16,039 nt of DNA from Stephanodiscus triporus (lineage: Eukaryota; Bacillariophyta; Thalassiosirophyceae; Thalassiosirales; Thalassiosiraceae). This document shows, piece after piece, positions 7,401 through 13,438 of this stretch (its first letter is position 1; every line of letters begins with the position of its first letter). The notes below the pieces were generated by a model that had not been told where the DNA came from, did no database searches, and was given only the letters and a program-made list of their open reading frames with translations. The stretch spans positions 1 to 16,039 of the forward strand of contig JALLAZ010003685.1 in NCBI GenBank assembly GCA_036939755.1, given 5' to 3'. The position numbers and the translations under genes were made by a program.

Positions 7401-10004
7401 TTTGACGCCAGCCCCAATAAGAATATGTTTCAACATCTCTTCGGCATTGAATTCAACTACGACAACCACTCCCGCGTCCGAGGCATCTCTCCATTCGAAT
7501 TTGCTCGCTGCTTTGGCTTCATTGATGATCTGACATATCGCCTCTCTCAACCAGCACACAAATTCAGCTTGGATGCCGCTATTCCTTCGCGCACATCGGC
7601 CTGGATATTCGATCAGGTCCATGCCTTTCTCACATTCCTCCGCGACTCAAACTGCGAAATATTCTCTCCCAATCAGTTTGCAGCGCCAGCTGCGACTATA
7701 CAAGCCTTCGTCAATGGCGCTATCGGCGTTCGCCTCCCATCCCATGCTCGATGGGTCGAGTCGTACGCCGCGGACCCCGAATGCTGTGCCATCCGCGACC
7801 TCGTCCTCAACCCTAGCAAGATCTGCAAGGAGACATTAAAGACCATCCATTATACATACCGTCAACCGTTACGTCAATCATTCATCGTCATCGAAGATGA
7901 TCTCCTGATATTTCGGGAACCAATCCGAGGCAGCACCTCATACACTCGGCTTCAGATCGTCCCAAAGGGACTGTACGATATCATCTTCGTTGCTTTTCAC
8001 TCCAATCCAATCGGCGGGCACCTGAACGCCTATCGCACTCTCCATCGCCTGCGCCTTCGCTATCACTGGCCCGAAATGTACTCCTTCGTCAAGCGAATGT
8101 GCAGTGCCTGTCCGGGCTGCTCGCTGGCGAATCCTACTCGCGGAGCTGCTTCCGAGCTCGTGTACCATTTCCCCATCGACGCCCCATTTCGGGTTCTCTT
8201 TGTTGACGGGTACTCCGCGGGTAAACACTCCGGATTTGAAGGCAGCGAGGTGTATCTCATCGCAGCTTGCGGCATGACAGGGTTCTCCGTCATGGAACCC
8301 ATCCAACACGCAACCTCTTCGTCATTTGCCTCCGGCATAATGAAAATCCAATTGCGTTTTGGTCTCTGTCACACCATAGTCCTCGACAAAGACAGCAAAT
8401 TCTTCGGTGTTTTCAAAGAAGCCGTCGACTTACTTCAGATCAATCGTCACGTGCTCTCGGGCGGTAATCATAATGGAATGCTTGTCGAGCGTGTCAACCG
8501 CTACCTCAACAAAGGGTTGAAAATCATGACCAATGAACGCGACTCCGTCCGCGTTGCTATGGAGGCTATTCTGCTACTCCTTTATGCCTGGAACAGCGCC
8601 CCCATTCCTGGCACGGACCTCTCCCGCTGTTTCGTTGCACTGGGACGCGAATTCCAGTTCCCGATCGATTTTTCATCCGACAAACACCTCGAACTCACTT
8701 CTACACCCGCCTCCGTCACCTCCTACTCCCGCGACCTTGCCACACGTCTCTCCGCGTTGCGAGAGGTCGCAGCACTCCTCGTCGATGAGCAGCGCGCTTA
8801 CCATCGGGAGTTTATCAATGCGCGCCGTCCAGACCCTAAACTCTACTCTGTTGGCGACACTGTCTTCGCTCGTCGTGCTACCCGATCCGATGCTGCTCGA
8901 GGACAAGTCGACAAACTTGTCTATCCCTTCACTGGTCCGTGGATCGTTACGGCCAAACTCGACGGTGCGTCGTACGAAATCGAGCATGTCGCGACTAAGC
9001 GCAAAGATAAGAAACATGCGTCAGACCTCTCTCCATACCCTGTGGAACTGATCGCCTTCCAACCCCTCGATGGAGCTGACAACCAATTTGGCCAACTTCA
9101 TCGGAAGATCAGTGATCATCCGTATAAGGAAGCTGGTATTAAGGGTTTCACACCTCCGACACCTTTTCGGGTACCAGCCAATTTCGCCACGACGGCGGAT
9201 GCTCTCGCATTCCGGTGGCCTACGTTGGCCGAACTCAATGAGGAGCTATGCCCCTACCCTTGGTCTAGCAAGGACGAATTACATCCATACCAATCCGACG
9301 AGGACGACTTCCCCCGTACCGTGCCAGGGTTCTACACAGGCCCGCCACCCTCCGCTCCGCTCCCTATTGCCCCAACGATCCCTCCGGCAGCCATCCTTGC
9401 TCAACAGATTGTGAAGAGTTCTGACAAATTGTTCTTCATATCCCACGGCATTGGCGCCGGCGACGTCCGTGAATGGCGGCTCGTTCGCGTTGCATTGGAG
9501 GCCACCATGGCGACGTATTCATCATGCCTAATCGACGGCCGGTACCTCGTTGACTTCTACATCTCTCACCCTTCGGACTATCGCTACAACGCTATCAATC
9601 AGCGTTTCTGGTTGCAGTATCACAGCAGGGAGGACATTCAGGCCCATTCCACATCGGCCAACACTCATTTAGTCCGTCCCTCAGATTCCTCCGAAACCTA
9701 CGCTGTTCGACACAAACTCCTTCCCTTTCGCAAATATATCAATCTGACTCATACCGACACCTACATCCACGGTCCCTTTGATTTTGCAACCGTCAATAAA
9801 CGAAAGACCCGCGACAGAATCAGTCAACTCGAGTGGGATACACTCAAATCCCACTGCAATCTCTATCACAACCCCCTTCCGAGTTTTGACGTGCCGACAT
9901 ACTCTGTTCATGTCGATGCCGGCGCTCATACATCCTTCTACTGCGCTACTTTAGCCTCTGCGCTCTCTTGCCAGGGCAGCGCGGACATCACACCCACCAG
10001 TTAG
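4404..10004 (+). CDS. pol: Pol: RT, RNase H, methyltransferase-like insert, integrase, long tail (copy B)
   Basis: The frame is open to TAG 10002-10004. It is 1,866 residues from the ATG at 4404; if the intron is spliced, Pol sequence starts at 4419. Numbering from that ATG: RT has Asp259 in LFDAPSGYHQ, the VMPFGPTNGPATF motif, and Asp336-Asp337 in IIVDDIV. RNase H has Asp488 (LRTDFSS), Asp579 (VTDCYA) and an ADYWSR end near 620. Residues ~730-1115 hold a methyltransferase-like insert. Integrase has the zinc motif His1199, His1206, Cys1233, Cys1236 (H-x6-H-x26-C-x2-C) and catalytic Asp1268, Asp1328 and Glu1362. A YPFTGPW stretch near 1510 resembles the GPY/F module. The last ~315 residues match the copy A tail and have no domain I can name. 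The product copies the RNA and integrates the cDNA. The start is uncertain; a TTG at 4356 is less likely. Confidence 0.9.
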   Translation: MFSLRKPSLKPSSYSITSAATPSPPTAPPPGDIIRVAAKGKGGRRRVKNVFADDRGYPDLTDDHDTLLHNIDGGPVLRRLRHPAPPLDEVDPSFNFAFDETVHGDRLRQLLDLSHLDNALQTRIYALIKKYWSVFDDRGVWVPVKNYECVIDTGHAPPIAVKNIRYGPKELPIMRKAIAGLEKVGHIRQMHDGRWLFKCVLAPKPHQEHIRDINDFVWRFCVNYQPLNSVTRIIAYPIPRCDSAVSIEFGNGQFLWLFDAPSGYHQLAVSPASQEKLAFQGPDAIKWTYTVMPFGPTNGPATFISMIYDLDSQWKALAASVGITIGDETNTRIIVDDIVNHGPTVDISLLYMECQLRICQAYRLSLSLRKSFIFPARFEFVGNDVSPDGNRPAQSKHDLLRSWPSPTIVRDIAKFIGFVQFYSLYIHHFELRVAPLREITIKSEYTDPVAPLWNDAAQRSMADLKEAILSDPCLMRFNHNRLVVLRTDFSSQGFGFVVSQPGTDESSEAAMVAYRSGSDFAFMTKESTGVLRPVAFGGRRCRGNEIRLHSHLGEGFAGDWAINKNRHMLFGTRFVWVTDCYAIRFILSYDGNNPAVLRLQMRLMCWDMDIVHRNDIYLTDADYWSRLGADISFDPLFKEYLDFDRGLREKFPAPTSLPMLPENMPYYRGPRVVPPPSADAQPTDIDHQQSLFARILQPRDGLSHLSVHPVTFGELDVVTPSTGHASRNHEFPCYAQQVLRFSWAVYSFGGGHFASTISSQPLPFQVKLACDQYDCGRALFREFLHCRQIFEHGKDMLHHIRSSGDCSQIHGYLIHSLQFRDSDTTLHFWQLQASIVAELRALRSLQVIVAIVLTDHDGKCVKSFANALKSAGWCLTSTETSFPTHGDTISGTCRILIGVHTSCAPTIEPLHLKTPPPVPPRPLGLSLWEPFNRTEHSVSLAMDDNDFMRQDVKLTATLPPPNLTPPPGVLLKYFLHGCHSDESMLAGAAVISSDGLCPPFDASPNKNMFQHLFGIEFNYDNHSRVRGISPFEFARCFGFIDDLTYRLSQPAHKFSLDAAIPSRTSAWIFDQVHAFLTFLRDSNCEIFSPNQFAAPAATIQAFVNGAIGVRLPSHARWVESYAADPECCAIRDLVLNPSKICKETLKTIHYTYRQPLRQSFIVIEDDLLIFREPIRGSTSYTRLQIVPKGLYDIIFVAFHSNPIGGHLNAYRTLHRLRLRYHWPEMYSFVKRMCSACPGCSLANPTRGAASELVYHFPIDAPFRVLFVDGYSAGKHSGFEGSEVYLIAACGMTGFSVMEPIQHATSSSFASGIMKIQLRFGLCHTIVLDKDSKFFGVFKEAVDLLQINRHVLSGGNHNGMLVERVNRYLNKGLKIMTNERDSVRVAMEAILLLLYAWNSAPIPGTDLSRCFVALGREFQFPIDFSSDKHLELTSTPASVTSYSRDLATRLSALREVAALLVDEQRAYHREFINARRPDPKLYSVGDTVFARRATRSDAARGQVDKLVYPFTGPWIVTAKLDGASYEIEHVATKRKDKKHASDLSPYPVELIAFQPLDGADNQFGQLHRKISDHPYKEAGIKGFTPPTPFRVPANFATTADALAFRWPTLAELNEELCPYPWSSKDELHPYQSDEDDFPRTVPGFYTGPPPSAPLPIAPTIPPAAILAQQIVKSSDKLFFISHGIGAGDVREWRLVRVALEATMATYSSCLIDGRYLVDFYISHPSDYRYNAINQRFWLQYHSREDIQAHSTSANTHLVRPSDSSETYAVRHKLLPFRKYINLTHTDTYIHGPFDFATVNKRKTRDRISQLEWDTLKSHCNLYHNPLPSFDVPTYSVHVDAGAHTSFYCATLASALSCQGSADITPTS
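6600..7745 (+). other. C5-cytosine methyltransferase-like insert within Pol (copy B)
   Basis: This ~380-residue segment lies between RNase H and integrase, where most Ty3/gypsy elements have only a short linker. Parts resemble C5-methyltransferase motifs in the right order: FSWAVYSFGGGHFAS (6624 on, like the motif I FSGxGG loop), ACDQYD (6708 on, like motif II), TCRILIGVH (7077 on, like the end of motif VIII), RGISPFEFARCFGF (7479-7520, like motif IX) and NGAIG inside 7704-7739 (like the GNAV of motif X). Motifs I and IX are about 285 residues apart, a normal spacing. I cannot find the catalytic Pro-Cys motif IV or the ENV motif VI, so methylation activity is unlikely. It may be a decayed or repurposed cofactor-binding fold. 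Copy C keeps the part that lies inside the window. The assignment rests on motif resemblance only. Confidence 0.4.
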
Positions 10005-10083
10005 CATCGTCCCAGAGACAAAAGGTCCTGATCTATGCTCACGCCCCCAATTTTTTTTCTTTTTCTTTTATACCATACAATTT
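10005..10083 (+). other. 3' untranslated stretch after Pol B
   Basis: This is the equivalent of 1002-1080. The purine-rich GAGACAAAAGG (10015-10025) is followed by a C run, a longer T-rich tract and TTTTATACC. The TATACCATACAATTTTGAGG block is identical at both junctions, which fits a conserved element such as a promoter box or a 3'-LTR primer region. Its role is not resolved. Confidence 0.4.
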
Positions 10084-10416
10084 TGAGGGCACCTATAGGG
10101 TGTGACGAGCGGCTTGTCGCTGCGACTCAATGAAGTGTCTATCTTTCCCATCCCACTGTTCCTTCCTAACTGAGCGAGACTGTTGCCTTGTGTGCCCACA
10201 TCTTCCCACTTCTCCGCCTAGCAGAGTGTGACTCGGAGAGCCTCGTCAACTATTTTTTGGGTCACTTAGGTCACTTAAGGGACTTGGTCCCTAGTGCTAG
10301 GCGGGACTGGCTTCCCGCCAGATTCACTTCAAGCCGAACTTTCTCGCGATGTTGATGTGGTGATGGATCTTAGTGTGTAGTTTCTGATAAACTAACACAC
10401 TTCCTTCATCCCCTCA
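10084..10416 (+). repeat. LTR-like junction between copies B and C
   Basis: This 333-bp block has the same TGAGGG...CCCTCA ends as 1081-1407 and the same order of internal features. Its centre is identical to the first LTR over about 100 bases, except for a tandem duplication of GGTCACTTA (10260-10268 and 10269-10277). The flanks differ at many positions. It carries GATAAA in place of AATAAA. It serves as the 3' LTR of copy B and the 5' LTR of copy C. Confidence 0.5.
10279..10319 (+). promoter_or_regulatory. Paired perfect hairpins in the second LTR
   Basis: GGGAC/GTCCC (10279-10291) and GGCGGGA/TCCCGCC (10300-10319) repeat the pair at 1270-1310 without a change, in an LTR whose flanks have diverged. 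This conservation suggests a role for the structure rather than chance complementarity. Confidence 0.5.
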
Positions 10417-10422
10417 TCTAAG

Positions 10423-10436
10423 TGGTGCTCCATGAA
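10423..10436 (+). other. Primer-binding-site-like box (copy C)
   Basis: TGGTGCTCCATGAA sits 6 nt after the CCCTCA box and matches the copy B box except for one C/T change. It contains the ATG (10432) of a 19-codon leader frame. The TAA of that frame (10489-10491) overlaps the ATG of ORF0 as TAATG, an arrangement that could allow re-initiation. Confidence 0.45.
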
Positions 10437-10490
10437 CTTGATCGATTCACGTTCAATCTCCGTTCTGCCTCCCTCGCTTCCCCCCCGCTA

Positions 10491-10829
10491 ATGGTTAAGA
10501 GGGGTCGTGGTCGCCCTCGTTCCACTCCTGCTAGTCGAGCGAGAACCCTGCGTCGTCGGCAGGCTCGTCAGCTTCGCCTCCGTTTCGCAGGCTCTCACCT
10601 CCGTGCGGTCGCCGACGCTGCCGCTGCCCAGGGGCCTCGCCGCAGCCTTCGGATCCAGTATCTGGCCGACAACCCCCTCCTACACCAAGGTGTTCCCCCG
10701 TGGTACCGCCTGATCCTCTTCGGCGAACCCGGGTACTTCAGGGACGCCGAGGTTCCGCCCGACGGCTACGTCATCGTCGTCACCCACGACATTGAAGAGG
10801 ACATCGACGAGGACGACGGCGACCATTAA
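10491..10829 (+). CDS. ORF0: small AT-hook, Arg-rich protein with acidic tail (copy C)
   Basis: A 112-residue frame starts at an ATG and ends with TAA five bases before the gag ATG. The N-terminus, VKRGRGRPRS, contains the RGRPR core of an AT-hook, which binds the minor groove of AT-rich DNA in known proteins. Residues ~10-60 are very rich in Arg and end in GPRRSLRIQ. The middle has PPWYRL, LFGEPGYF and PPDGYVIVVTH, and the last ~14 residues are almost all acidic (IEEDIDEDDGD). It has no membrane segment or signal peptide. Copy B carries a recognisable remnant with mostly conserved residues and an in-frame 3-nt indel, which supports real coding. It is not a standard part of Ty3/gypsy elements as I know them. 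It may bind DNA or chromatin, but that is inferred from the AT-hook alone. Confidence 0.55.
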   Translation: MVKRGRGRPRSTPASRARTLRRRQARQLRLRFAGSHLRAVADAAAAQGPRRSLRIQYLADNPLLHQGVPPWYRLILFGEPGYFRDAEVPPDGYVIVVTHDIEEDIDEDDGDH

Positions 10830-10834
10830 TCATC

Positions 10835-13238
10835 ATGTCCAGCCCCACCGTCCTCGCCATCCGGGCCAGCTCTACGCGTTTCACCCCTCGCAAGGCCGAA
10901 ATCGTAAGCATCGGCAAAACCTCCGTTTCCCTCTACCCAAAGGTCGACGCCTCCATGTCGGACCCGGAGAAAGCCATGGCCTTCCAGCAAAACAAGACGG
11001 CCCTCTCATCAGCCGACCTCGATCAGAAGGAACGGATCCTCGCCCTAGCCGATCGGCTGGACCTCATGCTCACGGCGGAGTCAAGTCTCGCCGATTGGGA
11101 GCGGAAGCTTCGTCAAAACTGGGCAAACTTCGCCAACTTATCCATCCTTTCTTGGCACGGCGCGAACGGTGCCATCCTTAACAACACCGTGACGGCCGCC
11201 GATGCCTCCATCCTTCTTCCCGTGCAAAACGGGGCAACCAACGCCTGCCGCTCGTCCGGCGTCAAATTCGTCCGCGTTCAGCTCGCCCTCAACTACGCGG
11301 ACCTAAATCAAGTCGACCCCGCGCCGAATTGCGTGCTGCGCGGCGAATACTACATCCAACTTCCACAGGACACGGTCGATCTCACCAACGCAAATGGAAA
11401 CCCCTACCGGTTGACCACATTCAATGGACCGGCGGATCTTTGCGCCCTATCCATGGCCAAAATCAGGCACATCATCCTTGATGTGACTCATCAGGATGCC
11501 CCCTATGACCTTCTGGCACCAGTATTCAACCTCACATCATGCCGCACCAACAGCACGGCCATTTACGGTGAGCTGAAAAGCCAGGTGGTCCGCCTGGCCT
11601 CGCCGACCATCAATCAGCAGCTATTTGAGGTGCTCGTCCCCGGCTATTCTCTCGAGCCGCATAGCGTGCTCGATCACATCTGGCAATCTTACGTTGATGC
11701 TGATGGCAATAAGGTCCGTCTGACAGCGCAAGTATATTACACGTCATTCCTCAATGCCGTCCGCTCCTTTTACGACCTCGAAGAATACCCCATTGACATC
11801 GCGGGCATCTTCATGGACCATATTGACCCGTCCCTGCAAAAAGGATTCCGAATGAACTACCCGGACTTCGGCAAGGCTCGCCCTCGCGAGGCGATGGCTC
11901 AGTGCACCCTCCTAACAGCCATGCTCAATGCCCTCATCAAGACTGAGGACAGTGTTGATAACATTCTCCAGGTCGTTGGCGTTCATCGTGGCGGCGAGCA
12001 GTTCTTTTCGGGTGGTACCGCCCAGGGTTCAGGCCTCTCCTTGGCCAGCGTCGCCGAGGAGACCCTCAAGCGCTACTCTGGTGGTGATGATTCCACCAAG
12101 GGCAGCGGAGGGAGTGGCTAAACGCAAGTGTTGGGGATGCGGGCTCCCACACCCCTGGTCCAAGAAGGAGAAGGGCAAATATGTGGTCACCTGTCCCAAC
12201 GCCGACAAGCCAGGCATTCGTGCGCATGCTGCTGCTCAAATCAAGGACTTCCAGGAGCGGCGCGGGAAGAAGCATACCAAAACTTCTAAACGTAAGAACG
12301 TCAACACGCTCACCTGGGATGACATCCCTCAGGAGCGTTGGGCTATACTCCTTCAGCAACATCATGCTACTTCCATCGTCACCACTGATGGTGCTAGCGT
12401 GGCTTCCTCGATCACCGGAGCCACTACACCTCAGCGCCCATGCAACTCCGTTACCCTCCTGCAGGACGTGGTCGTTTTTACAGGCACGTCCACGTTACTG
12501 CCTATTCCGGTCACGATTCACAGCCCCATGGCACATATCACTCTCGCCACGGGGTCGCCCAATGAGGAGAAGGACTGCCCCAATCTTCGTTGCGTCTTTG
12601 ACACTGGGGCTGCTTTAAGCACAGCGAATCTCCACTTTATGGAAGCCGTCGTTCGCCAGTTTCCCCACATACTCAAACGGCTTTACATGCCCGCCGAATA
12701 CGCAGCCATCGTTCTCTCATGTATTGTCACTTCTCCCAATAACGAGCCAGTCACGACGGAATTGCCGGTGGGATTTGAGATCCACTTGCCCTATCTTACC
12801 AAGGACGGAAGCGAAACATCCCTCCTTGTCGCCGCAGGCCCAGATGTTGCTGTTAATCTCATTCTCGGTCTTCCTTTTATCAAAGCAACTGGGATGATCG
12901 GTGACTTCGTCGACAACGTATGCCAGGCCAAGCATCTCTTGTGTGAGCCATTCCCCATCGACTTCAAGCGCGCATCGAAGTCAATCCCTGTCTTCTCGGC
13001 CACTCAGGTTTCCAGCCAGGTTCACGACGATCGGGATACCACCCATGTCCTTGCAAATATTCGGAAATTATTTCCACGTCCCGCTGATACTTCATCAGCG
13101 GCCCCTCCCGTAAAAAGTCAGAAAACTCGATTTGCTCTTACGAATCGCTGGACTCCTCCTGTTTCGTCTGACTCCTCTGCGTCAACGGATGCCAATGATT
13201 ATCAACATCAGGTCCTGGGGGACCTTGGGTATTTGTGA
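10835..13238 (+). pseudogene. gag: Gag-protease broken by a 5-nt deletion (copy C)
   Basis: The first 428 codons (10835-12121) match copy B Gag from its ATG through the capsid-like region. A 5-nt deletion then shifts the frame and makes an immediate TAA (12119-12121), just before the zinc knuckle. The rest of Gag stays open in the other frame up to TGA 13236-13238. It includes the knuckle cysteines, the DTGA protease motif (near 12600) and ILGLPF (near 12861). Another difference, 3 nt near 12425, keeps the frame. The intact downstream frame suggests the deletion is recent. The truncated product would have the capsid part but no RNA-binding knuckle or protease. Confidence 0.85.
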
Positions 13239-13438
13239 GTGTCATCCTCGACCGCGACCGGGTCACGTCGACACACTTCTCTCGTGCGAGCACGTCGGCA
13301 TGGACGTTTGGCTTGTTGCGTTACCCATTCAATAATCATTGAGTATTAAGGAAATACTTTTTCAGCCGTCATCATTTTGACAGGATTTCTCACGGCTGTA
13401 TCTACTTCTGCGCACTTACGTACCATGTTCTCTCTCAG
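13235..13438 (+). other. Probable intron joining Gag to Pol (copy C)
   Basis: The donor GTGAGT and the acceptor TTCTCTCTCAG match copy B. The intron is 204 nt, 1 nt longer than in B because of an indel near 13325. Splicing still joins the Gag and Pol frames correctly, while the frame relation of the unspliced ORFs differs between the copies. The TACTAAG box of copy B is TATTAAG here, so that box is probably not the essential branch site. CTTAC (about 13414-13419) is an alternative. Confidence 0.55.

Larger units (their letters stand above)
1081..10416 (+). mobile_element. Copy B: complete Ty3/gypsy-like element, Gag and Pol open
   Basis: This is the only full unit in the window. In order it has LTR, primer-binding-like box, ORF0 remnant, Gag-protease, intron, Pol with RT, RNase H, a methyltransferase-like insert, integrase and tail, then LTR. 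Protease before RT and integrase after RNase H is the Ty3/gypsy order, not the copia order. No stop or frameshift interrupts the 803 codons of Gag-protease or the roughly 1,860 codons of Pol, so it could be an autonomous element. Its two flanking LTRs differ at many sites and by a 9-bp tandem duplication, so they are not the identical pair left by one recent insertion. Confidence 0.85.

Noticed and set aside
12119..12121. Programmed frameshift or regulated stop between the Gag capsid and zinc-knuckle parts in copy C
   Set aside because: Copy B reads through the site with five extra bases in one open frame, so the stop in C is a simple deletion, with no slippery sequence needed.
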